From the NCBI GenBank assembly GCA_036504855.1, contig DASXUL010000126.1:1-64000 (forward strand): a stretch of 64,000 nt of DNA, given 5' to 3'. The translations under genes were made by a program, and so were the position numbers. The notes under the pieces are model-generated. The model made no database searches, was not told the DNA's origin, and saw only the letters and a program-made list of their open reading frames with translations. Positions within the stretch are counted from its first letter, which is position 1, and each line of letters begins with the position of its first letter. Below, piece by piece: positions 24,890 through 33,930 of the stretch. Source of the stretch: DASXUL01 sp036504855 (GTDB lineage Bacteria > Armatimonadota > DTGP01 > JAKQQT01).

Positions 24890-26305
24890 ATGGAACGCTC
24901 CTACGCCCTGGACGCCCTGCGCGGCGTGGCCATCCTCGCCATGGTCCTCTCCGGCATTGTGCCCCACGGCCTCCCGGCGTGGATGTACCACGCTCAGGAA
25001 GGGCCGCCCACCTACATCTCCGCGCCGATCGTCCCCGGCCTGACCTGGGTGGACCTCGTTTTCCCCCTCTTCCTGTTCGCCATGGGCGCCGCCATCCCGC
25101 TGGCCCTCTCGCGCCGTTTGGAGAAGGGAACGCCGATGCGTTCCATCCTCGGCGGCATCGCGTGGCGCGGCGTCATGCTGGCGATCTTCGCCGTCTATAA
25201 CGACCACGTCGGCGCCTATGCCTTCACCAGCGACGCGAGCGCCGGCAAAACGCAGTGGGCGCTGGCCCTCCTCGGCTTCTCCGTTCTCTGGCCCGTTTGG
25301 GGGCGGTTCCCGGCGAAGTGGAGCAAAACCACCGTTACGGCGGTGCGCGTCGTCGGCTGGGCGGGCCTCGCGGCCCTGATGGCGCTGCTGCCGCTCACCG
25401 GCGTGCAGCCCGCCTTCCGGTTGGGTTTCCGGAACTGGGTTGGCGTTGAGGACATCATCATCCTCGTGCTGGCCAACGTCAGCGTGGCGGGCTCGCTGAT
25501 CTGGCTTTGCACGCGCGGTCAGTGGTGGGCGCGGCTGGCTCCGGCCGGGCTGTTCCTGGCGCTGCGCATCGGCTCCTCGTGGCCCGGTTGGGCGCACAGT
25601 CTCTGGCAGTTCACCCCGGCGGACTGGCTCTACCGGATGGAGTTCTTGAAGTACCTCATCATCGTGCTGCCGGGAACCGTGGTGGGTGACGTGCTGCTGC
25701 AGGGGATGCGCGCCCCGGCGCAGGAGCCGACCTGGGCGCGCGCCCGGTATGCGGCGCTGGCGACAACGGCCTTCGCTTTCGTCCCGCTGGTCCTTTCGGC
25801 GCTGGAGGCCCGGTGGGTGTTGCGCGGCACGCTCGCTTCGCTGGCGCTGGGCGCGCTGGCGTGGGCTCTCGTTGCGCGGCCCGGGTCCGAACGAGAGCGC
25901 CTGCTGGCCCGTCTTATCCAGTGGGGGACCTACTGGCTGATCATCGGTCTGTGCTTTGAGCCGTACGAGGGCGGCATCCGCAAGGATGGCACCACCATCA
26001 GCTACTTCTTCGTGTGCATGGGGTTGGCGCACCTCGCCCTGGCCGGCTTCACGGTGATCGTGGACGTGTGGAACTGGCGCCGCCCGCTGAGCCTGCTGAT
26101 CGACAACGGCCAGAACCCCCTGCTGGCGTATATGGCGTGCAGCAACCTGGTTCTGCCGATCCTCGCGCTGGCGACCGTCGCGGAGCGGGTTGACAAGCTG
26201 GCGCTTCCGCCGTGGGGCGGCGCGGCGTATGCCGCGCTGGTAACGCTCATTTCCGCGCTTTTCGTGAGCGTATGCACGCGGCGCGCCTGGATGGTGCGCG
26301 CCTGA
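24890..26305 (+). CDS. Multi-spanning membrane acyltransferase-like protein (DUF5009/HGSNAT-related)
   Basis: This 471-residue protein has roughly 11-12 hydrophobic segments. The N-terminus RSYALDALRGVAILAMVLSG is the conserved opening of the DUF5009/heparan-alpha-glucosaminide acetyltransferase-like family, and WVDLVFPLFLFAMGAAIPLAL is its second signature. The C-terminal region NGQNPLLAYMACSNLVLP also fits. Such proteins may move acetyl groups across the membrane onto sugars. The frame is open slightly upstream; ATG 24890 starts the family sequence. It stands 217 bp before the pil locus. Confidence 0.8.
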   Translation: MERSYALDALRGVAILAMVLSGIVPHGLPAWMYHAQEGPPTYISAPIVPGLTWVDLVFPLFLFAMGAAIPLALSRRLEKGTPMRSILGGIAWRGVMLAIFAVYNDHVGAYAFTSDASAGKTQWALALLGFSVLWPVWGRFPAKWSKTTVTAVRVVGWAGLAALMALLPLTGVQPAFRLGFRNWVGVEDIIILVLANVSVAGSLIWLCTRGQWWARLAPAGLFLALRIGSSWPGWAHSLWQFTPADWLYRMEFLKYLIIVLPGTVVGDVLLQGMRAPAQEPTWARARYAALATTAFAFVPLVLSALEARWVLRGTLASLALGALAWALVARPGSERERLLARLIQWGTYWLIIGLCFEPYEGGIRKDGTTISYFFVCMGLAHLALAGFTVIVDVWNWRRPLSLLIDNGQNPLLAYMACSNLVLPILALATVAERVDKLALPPWGGAAYAALVTLISALFVSVCTRRAWMVRA

Positions 26306-26522
26306 CGGGCTCCGGCCGGCAGGCTGGCCTGTCTCTTGCTACGTCCACCGTATGTCCCGTAAGCAGGCGGCCGTCGGCGCAGCGCGGCCACGCTTGGCCG
26401 CCGTGGAACCGATCATTGGCGCTGGCCGTCAAACAGGATATCCCGCATCCGGCAGGGCAAGCGCCGGACGCAATCCGTCTTAAATACATCATCACCCTCT
26501 ATTATCATCAGGAAGTGAACTG

Positions 26523-27677
26523 TTGAATGAAGTCGTACTGACTGCGCCCCCTCCGCATGTCGCCAGCGTTCGTCGCGTTCGCGACGCGCATATGGACGAC
26601 CTGCTGAACATGGCGATCGACCGGCGCGCGTCGGATCTGCACATCACCGCCGGGGTGCCGCCCATGTTGCGCGTGGATGGCGAATTGGAGCCGATGCTGG
26701 ATTTTCAGCCTATCGGCGGCACTGAGTCCCAAAGCATCGTTTACGATATCATGACCGCGGACCAGATCCAGCGCTTTGAAACCAGCCTGGAGATCGATTT
26801 CTCGTACGCCATGGGCCAGCGGGCTCGCGTGCGCGTTAATGTCTATCGCGACCGGGGCACCGTCGCCGCAACCCTGCGCCTCATCCCGGCCCGCATCCCG
26901 CACCTGGATGAACTGGGACTCCCATCCGTATTGCGCGAGATGGCCCGCAAGCCGCGCGGCCTCATCCTCGTTACGGGGCCAACCGGCTCCGGCAAGTCGA
27001 CCACGCTCGCGGCCATGATCCATCAGATCAACAGCGAGCGCAACGTCCACATCATCACCATCGAAGACCCCATCGAATACCTGCACCACCATCGCAAGAG
27101 CATCATCAACCAGCGGGAATTGGGGCAAGACACCCGATCGTTCGACAATGCGCTGCGGGCCGCTCTGCGCGAAGACCCGGATGTGATCCTCGTCGGCGAG
27201 ATGCGCGATTTGGAAACCATCGCCACCGCCATCACCTGCGCCGAAACAGGGCACCTAGTGCTGGCCACCCTCCACACCAACAGCGCTTCACAGACCGTGG
27301 ACCGCATGGTGGACGTCTTCCCGCCCGGCCAGCAAGACCAGATCCGCTATCAGTTGGCGTCCAACCTGGAGGCCGTCCTCTGCCAGCAGCTTCTGCCGCG
27401 GGCCGACGGCAAGGGGCGGGTGTGCGCGATGGAAGTTATGATCGCCACCCCGCCGGTGCGCAATATGATCCGCGACGCCAAAACTCACCAGCTTACCACC
27501 ATCATCCAGACCAACGGAGACCGGAAGTCGTATGAATCTAGCATGCAGACGATGGACCAGTCTTTGAAGGGGCTGGTTGCGGATGGTATCATTACGGAGG
27601 AAATGGCCCTCAGCCGCGCAGTGAGCCGCACCGAGCTGGAGCGCATGCTCGCTTCGATGAACGGCAAGGGGGCCTGA
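26523..27677 (+). CDS. pilT: Type IV pilus retraction ATPase PilT
   Basis: This 384-residue cytoplasmic hexameric ATPase has the PilT N-domain motif ASDLHI, Walker A GPTGSGKST (residues ~152-160), Asp box ITIEDPIEY, Walker B ILVGEMRD and His box GHLVLATLHTNSA. A TTG at 26523 with AGGAAG upstream is used here; ATG 26592 (MDDLLNMAIDRR) is a good alternative. It opens the pil locus. A PilT rather than PilB identity rests on length and the absence of the PilB N-terminal and tetracysteine regions. Confidence 0.95.
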   Translation: MNEVVLTAPPPHVASVRRVRDAHMDDLLNMAIDRRASDLHITAGVPPMLRVDGELEPMLDFQPIGGTESQSIVYDIMTADQIQRFETSLEIDFSYAMGQRARVRVNVYRDRGTVAATLRLIPARIPHLDELGLPSVLREMARKPRGLILVTGPTGSGKSTTLAAMIHQINSERNVHIITIEDPIEYLHHHRKSIINQRELGQDTRSFDNALRAALREDPDVILVGEMRDLETIATAITCAETGHLVLATLHTNSASQTVDRMVDVFPPGQQDQIRYQLASNLEAVLCQQLLPRADGKGRVCAMEVMIATPPVRNMIRDAKTHQLTTIIQTNGDRKSYESSMQTMDQSLKGLVADGIITEEMALSRAVSRTELERMLASMNGKGA

Positions 27678-27733
27678 TGCGCCACGCCGCCCGTAGGGGC
27701 GCCGCCGTGGCGCGGCGCCAGGAGAAGAAGTAG

Positions 27734-29044
27734 ATGCCAACCTTTGCATATGTCGCCCGGGATGCCAGCGGACAGCCCGTGAACGGCAACGTGGACGGAG
27801 ACAACGAGGCCGGGGCGCGCGATCGCCTGCGCGAGCAGGGAATGTTCGTTCAGAGCGTACGGCCGCTGAAGGGCAGCAAATCATCGGCCGTCGCGAAGAA
27901 GAACCAACTGGCCAACGTCGCCCAGGCACCCAAAAAGGAGAAGATGGGCTTCGCGTTCGGCGGGGGCGTGAAGCTCCCCGAGCTGTCCGTCTTCTGCCGG
28001 CAGTTCTCCACCATGATCGACGCCGGCGTTTCGCTGGTGCGCTGCCTCTCGGTTCTGCAGGAGCAGGCGACCAACCAACGGTTGAAGCGCATCCTGTCGG
28101 ACATCCAGGTGGAGGTGGAGTCGGGCAATACGCTGTCCCGTGCGATGACGAAGTACCCCCGCGTTTTCAGCCCGCTGTTCATCGGCCTCATCAAGGCCGG
28201 CGAAGTGGGCGGCGTCATCGAGGAGTCTCTGCAGCGCCTGTCGGACTTCCTGGAGAAGGACATGGAGCTTCGCCGCAAGGTGAAGTCCGCCATGATGTAC
28301 CCGACCATCGTCGTCTTCGCCGCCATCACCATCGTGCTGGTGTTGTGTACGGTCGTTCTTCCGAAGCTGTTCCAGACCTTTACCGACCTCGGCATGACAG
28401 CGGCCGACATGCCCGGTCCCACCGTATTCCTGATGGGCCTCACGGCGTTCCTGACCAAGGGTTGGCCGCTGAGACAGGTCGTTTTCGTGGTGGTCATCGT
28501 GGTGCTCTACGTTGCGTTCAAGCAGTTCCAGCGCACCAAGAGCGGACGCCGCATCTGGGACCGCTTCAAATTGAAGGCGCCCGTGTTCGGTAAGCTGAAC
28601 CACAAAATCGCCCTCTCGCGATTCGCCCGAACGCTTTCCACGCTCATGGTCTCCGGCGTCCCCATTCTCCAGGCGATGGAGACCGTGGCCGGCACGGTGG
28701 ACAACGACATCATCGGCGAGGCCATCCTGAACGCCCGCACCAGTATCCGCGAGGGCGACCGCATCGGCGATCCGCTGCAGCGCTCCGGTCAGTTCCCTCC
28801 GATGGTGGTGCAGATGATCTCCATCGGCGAGGAGTCCGGCGCCCTGGACTCGATGCTCACGAAGATCGCCGAATTCTACGAGGATGAGGTGGACGCCGCG
28901 CTGGCCAGCCTCACCTCCGCCATCGAACCGTTGCTGATCGTGTTCCTCGGCGCCATCGTCGGCTTCATCGTGATCTCGGTCATGATGCCGATGGCCGGCC
29001 TCATCTCGAAGATGTCCGGCGGCGGCGGCGACGACGAAAAGTAA
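27734..29044 (+). CDS. pilC: Type IV pilus inner-membrane platform protein PilC
   Basis: This 436-residue protein has two GspF-type domains. The first, near residues 80-205, reads PELSVFCRQFSTMIDAGVSLVRCL; the second, near 280-405, reads RFARTLSTLMVSGVPILQAME. There are three membrane segments. It begins with the typical MPTFAYVARDASG. It is the platform through which the ATPases add and remove pilins. It follows pilT by 56 bp. Confidence 0.95.
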   Translation: MPTFAYVARDASGQPVNGNVDGDNEAGARDRLREQGMFVQSVRPLKGSKSSAVAKKNQLANVAQAPKKEKMGFAFGGGVKLPELSVFCRQFSTMIDAGVSLVRCLSVLQEQATNQRLKRILSDIQVEVESGNTLSRAMTKYPRVFSPLFIGLIKAGEVGGVIEESLQRLSDFLEKDMELRRKVKSAMMYPTIVVFAAITIVLVLCTVVLPKLFQTFTDLGMTAADMPGPTVFLMGLTAFLTKGWPLRQVVFVVVIVVLYVAFKQFQRTKSGRRIWDRFKLKAPVFGKLNHKIALSRFARTLSTLMVSGVPILQAMETVAGTVDNDIIGEAILNARTSIREGDRIGDPLQRSGQFPPMVVQMISIGEESGALDSMLTKIAEFYEDEVDAALASLTSAIEPLLIVFLGAIVGFIVISVMMPMAGLISKMSGGGGDDEK

Positions 29045-29062
29045 GCCCGAGTGTTGGAGGAG

Positions 29063-29130
29063 GAGTGATGGGAGGCGGAATCGGGGCCGGGCGGTCCCGG
29101 CGCCGCGCCCATCACTCTTCACTCCTTTTT
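29063..29130 (+). terminator. Hairpin between pilC and pilD with T-run
   Basis: GAGTGATGGG (29063-29072) pairs exactly with CCCATCACTC (29108-29117), enclosing a GC-rich inner stem. TTTTT occurs at 29126-29130, about 10 bases after the stem. It may act as a partial terminator or attenuator ahead of pilD. Confidence 0.5.
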
Positions 29131-29140
29131 GCGTGACTCT

Positions 29141-30049
29141 ATGACAACCTGGTTCGATATCCTGCCCATTTGGTTCGTGCTCCCGGCGGCCTTTGTCTTC
29201 GGGACCGTGGTGGGCAGTTTTGTCAACGTCCTCATCTACCGCATCCCGGAAGACATCTCGGTGGTAACTCCGCCGTCCATGTGCCCGAAGTGCAAGCACC
29301 GGCTGCGGGCTCCGGACCTTGTTCCGTTGTTTTCCTTCCTGGCGGCCGGCCGCAAGTGCCGCTACTGCGGCGAGCCGGTGAGTTGGCGGTACTTCAGCAT
29401 TGAACTGCTGACCGGCCTCGTCTTCATGCTGACGGTGTGGCAGTTTGGCTTCGGCGCCAATGGAATGCTGTTGTGCCTCCTTTTGGCCTCCTTCATCGGC
29501 TCCTTTATCATCGATCTGGGCCACTTCATTATCCCGGATGAACTAAACTACTTCGGGGTGTGCGTGGGCCTGCTGCGCGCAGCGGCAGGCGGGCACTCCG
29601 CGATGGACAACCCGTGGGGGCTTCCGGCGTTCGGCTTGCCGCCCAGCCTGGGCGCTTCGGCCATCGGCGCCGTTGGCCTGGCGGGCTTGCTGTTCCTCCT
29701 TTCCAAGGGCGGCACGCTTCTGTTCCGCAAGCAGGTTGCCGAGCAGCAGAAGCAGTGGGATGAGCAGGGCCTCCTGGACGAAGGCGAAGAGCTGGAGGCC
29801 ATGGGCCTTGGCGACGTGAAGCTCGCCGCCGCCATGGGCGCCAATCTGGGCCTGGTGGGCGGTCTCGTGGGGCTTTTCGTGGGCGTCACCCTGGGCGCCG
29901 TGGTGGGCATCTTGCTGAAGCTGAGCAAGCGCCTCCGGGGTCACGCGATCCCATTTGGTCCGTATCTGATCCTGGGGACCCTGGCCGCCCTGTTCTGGGG
30001 CCCGGCGTTCGTCACCTGGTATCTGAGCCGGATGATGGGAGCGGGCTAG
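29141..30049 (+). CDS. pilD: Prepilin peptidase / N-methyltransferase PilD
   Basis: This 302-residue polytopic aspartic protease cleaves prepilin leaders and methylates the new N-terminus. The N-terminal GTVVGSFVNVLIYRIP and a zinc-type CPKCKH...CRYCG loop (the methylase domain) are present. The catalytic aspartates lie in IDLGHFIIPD and in GLGDVKLAAAMG. An extra hydrophilic stretch (EQQKQWDEQGLLDEGEE) sits before the GxGD motif. It serves the many prepilins encoded downstream. A TTG 12 bp upstream is an alternative start. Confidence 0.95.
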   Translation: MTTWFDILPIWFVLPAAFVFGTVVGSFVNVLIYRIPEDISVVTPPSMCPKCKHRLRAPDLVPLFSFLAAGRKCRYCGEPVSWRYFSIELLTGLVFMLTVWQFGFGANGMLLCLLLASFIGSFIIDLGHFIIPDELNYFGVCVGLLRAAAGGHSAMDNPWGLPAFGLPPSLGASAIGAVGLAGLLFLLSKGGTLLFRKQVAEQQKQWDEQGLLDEGEELEAMGLGDVKLAAAMGANLGLVGGLVGLFVGVTLGAVVGILLKLSKRLRGHAIPFGPYLILGTLAALFWGPAFVTWYLSRMMGAG

Positions 30050-30211
30050 AAGGCCCTGAGCGATTCGTCGTTTGCGGCCAGCGGCGCTGGTTTTCGTTCG
30101 GCGCAAATCGTGGGGAACCGGCGGGTGCGCCCGCCCAACGTGGAACAATCCGTATGCTGGAACGGTCCACAATGAAGAGTGAGAGATGACGTGCGGGCGA
30201 GGTTACAAAGC

Positions 30212-31045
30212 ATGAGGTCAATTCAGAGGCGCGGATTCAGCCTGATGGAGCTGCTGGTCGTAATAGCGATCATTGCGGTGCTGATGGGGCTGGTGTTCCC
30301 GATCGCCTCCTCCACGCGCGAGCGCGGGAACCAGACGGCCTGCTTCAGCAACCTGCAGAGCATCGGGCAGGCCCTGAAGCTCTACCGCCTCGATGAGCGC
30401 GAGTACCCGCCGGCCCTTTACGGCTGGCTGGAGAATGGCGCCGCCGAGCCGACCACTTTTCTCTACCCGCAGTACTGCCGCAGTCGCCGGGAGTTCAAGT
30501 GCCCCAACAATCCGAACCGGTCTGACGAGACGCGCCTGACCGAAGCCTTCACCGGAACGACTCTGCCCGGCGGCGCTGTGCCGATGAAGAAGGTGGCGAA
30601 GTCCGGCGGCGGCTACGATGTTAAGCCGATCTGGTACCCAGACGCATCCAGATCGATCCAGTACTACGCTTTCGACTCCTATGACGGTGGCGTGCTGCTT
30701 CCCCGCGCCGTCCGCCAGGTGTACCCCATCTTCGCCGGCGGCGTGCCGCCGGTCACCGGCGCCTACGAGCAGCACTACCGGCGCGATTGGGCGAGCCTCT
30801 ACCCATCCACACCGGATCAGGGCGACCGCGAGCTTTTGAATCGTAACCCGGAAGACAGCACGTACGTTACCGCCTGCACCTACCACCGCAACTACCGCGG
30901 AACGGAACTGGCGAAGGGCGCCAACAGCCTTGACATGGTGCTGTTCCTCGACGGGCACACCGAGAAGCGTCCCAGCGACGAGATGATCATCAGCAGCGGC
31001 CAGTACGACTGGACCGCATCGCCCAAGTACCTCATCGGCCAATGA
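30212..31045 (+). CDS. Prepilin-like protein, tandem copy 1
   Basis: This 277-residue protein has the type IV prepilin signal GFSLMELLVVIAIIAVLMGLVFPIA at residues 8-32; position +5 is the expected Glu. The C-terminal half contains DSTYVTACTYHRNYRG and MVLFLDGHTEKR. The next gene repeats this arrangement, so the two are tandem paralogues. GAGG sits 9 bases before ATG 30212; a GTG at 30179 is an alternative. It ends in an ATGA overlap with copy 2. Confidence 0.87.
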   Translation: MRSIQRRGFSLMELLVVIAIIAVLMGLVFPIASSTRERGNQTACFSNLQSIGQALKLYRLDEREYPPALYGWLENGAAEPTTFLYPQYCRSRREFKCPNNPNRSDETRLTEAFTGTTLPGGAVPMKKVAKSGGGYDVKPIWYPDASRSIQYYAFDSYDGGVLLPRAVRQVYPIFAGGVPPVTGAYEQHYRRDWASLYPSTPDQGDRELLNRNPEDSTYVTACTYHRNYRGTELAKGANSLDMVLFLDGHTEKRPSDEMIISSGQYDWTASPKYLIGQ

Positions 31046-31944
31046 ACAGCAAGACCCTCCAATTCGGACAGGGCGCCCGGCGCGCCGGCGGCTTCAGCCT
31101 CATCGAGCTGCTGACGGTGATCGCCATCATCGCCGTGCTGATGGGGCTATTGTTCCCCGTGATGGTGGCCCAGCGCAAGAAGGCCCAGCGGAACTCGTGC
31201 GCATCCAACCTGGCGGAGATCGCCGGGGGGCTGCGGATGTATCACCTGGATAACGGCGACTACCCGCCGGCGCTCCTTGGCTTCTTGCACAAGCATGACG
31301 AGGGGACCAAGGGCGACGTTGTGAACGGGCTCTGGCCCCACTACGTGAAGAGCCCCACCAGCTTCCTCTGCCCCGTGAACCCGCTGACGCGCGGCATAGA
31401 TCCCCTGGAGTCGGTTCGGCTGGTGAGCCCGGACGGTTCCTTGGGTACACACTTCGGCCCCATCGGCCAGGCGCCGGAAATGCGCGTTGGCGCGTGGGTG
31501 CAGGGCGGCAGCAACGCTAAGCTCTACCCTTCCGGCATCGCCTTCCCGCTTGGTGACAGCTACGACGCCTCCATCCTGCCGAACGCGGCCAGCGGAACCT
31601 GGGAGCGACACTATTCGCGTCAGTGGATCGCCAAGGCGGACCTGACGGACGACAAGCAGGTGGGCGATGCGCTGGCGAACGTGATGGGCAAGACTTCCGT
31701 CGAACAGGCCCGCAACTACGCGCGCCAACTGATCTTCCGCCGGCCCGACGATTCAACCATCGTCACCGTCTGTACCTACCACCGCGACTACCCGCGGACC
31801 TGGGCCATGCATGGCCTGCTTCCGCCGGAGAGCACGGACGTGGTCCTCTTCCTGGACGGACACGTGGAAATGCGTCGAAGCCAGGAACTGAACGTCTACG
31901 CGCCCAACGGCGAGTGGGCGGGCTGGCAGGCGGCGGCGCAATAA
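31042..31944 (+). CDS. Prepilin-like protein, tandem copy 2
   Basis: This 300-residue paralogue of the preceding gene has prepilin signal GFSLIELLTVIAIIAVLMGLLFPVM after a 17-residue leader. The C-terminal segments DSTIVTVCTYHRDYPR and VVLFLDGHVEMRR mirror those of copy 1. The 4-bp overlap with copy 1 implies coupled translation and similar amounts. It is probably a minor pilin of the FimT/FimU position. Confidence 0.87.
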   Translation: MNSKTLQFGQGARRAGGFSLIELLTVIAIIAVLMGLLFPVMVAQRKKAQRNSCASNLAEIAGGLRMYHLDNGDYPPALLGFLHKHDEGTKGDVVNGLWPHYVKSPTSFLCPVNPLTRGIDPLESVRLVSPDGSLGTHFGPIGQAPEMRVGAWVQGGSNAKLYPSGIAFPLGDSYDASILPNAASGTWERHYSRQWIAKADLTDDKQVGDALANVMGKTSVEQARNYARQLIFRRPDDSTIVTVCTYHRDYPRTWAMHGLLPPESTDVVLFLDGHVEMRRSQELNVYAPNGEWAGWQAAAQ

Positions 31945-31983
31945 CCCGTTTCCCGGCGCCGCCGGGACGGCCGTGATAGACCT

Positions 31984-33921
31984 ATGGCAACCGAGAAACG
32001 AACACAGCGGGGCATGTCCCTGATCGAACTGCTGGTGGTGATGGTGATCCTTGTGATCGGCATCTTCTCCATCACGCGCATCTTTCCGCAGGGCTTCCGG
32101 TTCCTCACCCATGCGCGCAACGTGACCCTGGCCGGCCGCCTGGCCCAGGCCGAGGTGGAGCGCTGGAAGGCGTATGAGGCCAACGTGCCGGACGGCATCG
32201 AGGCGGCGGACGCCACGACGGGCTTGGTGGTAACGGACTACAACCCGAACGACATGTCGAACGCGGCCATAATACCGGCCGGGGGCGACCCGTGGGACTG
32301 GTCCAACGTGAATCGCGTTCGCCTGATCCGGGGCGAGACCACCCGTATCCCCACCGCCACCATGCTCCCGTATGGCGCCGGCAAGGCTTACGCCTTCAGC
32401 ATGTACAACCTGAAGTTTGCCCCGGTGGTGTTCCTCAAGGCCGATGACCCGGGCGCCCGCCCGCTGCCGCCTGGCTATGAATGGCCGGACCAGTATGTTC
32501 TCATCTATGGCGATCCGCTTCCTCGCACCGACATCTCCGGCCTCTCCGGCACGGATCTCGAGGCGGAGATGGAGAACATCCTCAACCAGCGCGGGCTGTA
32601 CGGCATCGACTACACCAAGGCACAGGTCTACTTCAGGCCGCTTCGCTGGACGCAGAAGTACAAGGTCGATTTCGCGTGGTGGGACGGAAACGTCCTCCGC
32701 AGCCAGACGCAGGTGCTCACCGTCAAAGACAGCGATAGCGCCGATCCGGTGATGTATCAGCTTCAAGGCACAGCGGCAGACGGCAAGACGGTCTCCGCCG
32801 CCAACGTCGAGCCGTACTCCGACCGCGTGGCGCGGAAGTTCGATTGGGTGTTTCCCGGCGATGGGACCGCCCCGCCGTCGTTCGACCAGCGGAATCCGTA
32901 CCAGTTCACGCTGATGAACCAGTTCAACGCGCTCAGTTTCGCTCCCACTATCGGGTTTAACCCCATTGGCGAAGGTCGAAACGTGCGCACCAACGTGGGC
33001 GTTCGCCCTCTGACGGCGCACATCGACTATCAGGTGGTGGACTGGCACATTATCCGCGAAGAGCGCACCGTGCCGAATCCGGCCGTCAGCGATCCGCGCG
33101 GATACGCGATTCACCTCACCCTCCCGAGCCTCAAGGTGGCGCAGCGACGCTATCCGGATCTGACCGGCGTGAATAACCCCGTGGGGAAGCCCAACATGGC
33201 CGTGTATACGGGCGTCACCGGCGGCGTGCCGGGTTACAGCCTCGTGGCGCTGGACATGACGGACAACACGCTGTTGCTGGACAATTCGGGCCCAACGGGC
33301 CTTCAGGTGGACTACACGAATGGCATCGTGCGCGTGCCAGCCGGCGTAACGAAGTACACACCGTTTTCCGGGACGCTGACGGGTCAGGACATCCGCGGGC
33401 ACGACTTGCGCTTCTTCTACCAGGCCTCGGGCGATTGGGCCGTGCAGGTGTCGAAGGCCTGGAGCAACTACCAGGCGGCGAAAACTGGCATCGATTTCAA
33501 TAACCTTCAGTACAACACGTTCGACGCGGAGATCCTGAAGCCCGGCCAGGCCAGCGCGCGCCAGCCTGTTACAGCGCCGAACGACCAGTATATGGCGGTG
33601 CTCACATTCCCGCGCAGCAACTCCGGGCTCTCCGTGGCCGTTTCGTTTGTCTGGAACGACGTGAATAACGTTCCGCACACCGTAACCGGCCGGCAATACC
33701 AGCTTCCGGAGTTCAGCAACAGCGCGTTCCCCTACCTGGCGATCCCGTTCTCGGCCGCCACCGGCCCCAATCAGTTCGCCGAACCCGCGGCGGGCGACGA
33801 GTGGAAGAACCCGAACTTCACCTTCGTCCAGGGGGCCAGCCTGAAGGTCCGCACCGTATGGCGCGAAGACCCGCACCGCTGGGAAGTGCGTGACCTGGAA
33901 ACCTTCCTGACCCGTAAATAG
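31984..33921 (+). CDS. Large PilV-like minor pilin with extended C-terminal domain
   Basis: This 645-residue protein begins with GMSLIELLVVMVILVIGIFSITRIFPQGF (prepilin signal; PilV/GspI-like helix) at residues 10-38. The remaining ~600 residues are beta-rich and far larger than PilV of Proteobacteria (about 170 aa). It lies third in a series that matches pilV-pilW-pilX-pilY1 order. No clear Shine-Dalgarno precedes ATG 31984. Confidence 0.8.
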   Translation: MATEKRTQRGMSLIELLVVMVILVIGIFSITRIFPQGFRFLTHARNVTLAGRLAQAEVERWKAYEANVPDGIEAADATTGLVVTDYNPNDMSNAAIIPAGGDPWDWSNVNRVRLIRGETTRIPTATMLPYGAGKAYAFSMYNLKFAPVVFLKADDPGARPLPPGYEWPDQYVLIYGDPLPRTDISGLSGTDLEAEMENILNQRGLYGIDYTKAQVYFRPLRWTQKYKVDFAWWDGNVLRSQTQVLTVKDSDSADPVMYQLQGTAADGKTVSAANVEPYSDRVARKFDWVFPGDGTAPPSFDQRNPYQFTLMNQFNALSFAPTIGFNPIGEGRNVRTNVGVRPLTAHIDYQVVDWHIIREERTVPNPAVSDPRGYAIHLTLPSLKVAQRRYPDLTGVNNPVGKPNMAVYTGVTGGVPGYSLVALDMTDNTLLLDNSGPTGLQVDYTNGIVRVPAGVTKYTPFSGTLTGQDIRGHDLRFFYQASGDWAVQVSKAWSNYQAAKTGIDFNNLQYNTFDAEILKPGQASARQPVTAPNDQYMAVLTFPRSNSGLSVAVSFVWNDVNNVPHTVTGRQYQLPEFSNSAFPYLAIPFSAATGPNQFAEPAAGDEWKNPNFTFVQGASLKVRTVWREDPHRWEVRDLETFLTRK

Positions 33922-33930
33922 AACGAAGAG

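Noticed and set aside
26500..26505. TATTAT as the pilT -10 box
   Set aside because: It is only 18 bp before the likely TTG start and has no -35 partner at a suitable distance, so the pilT promoter remains unassigned.
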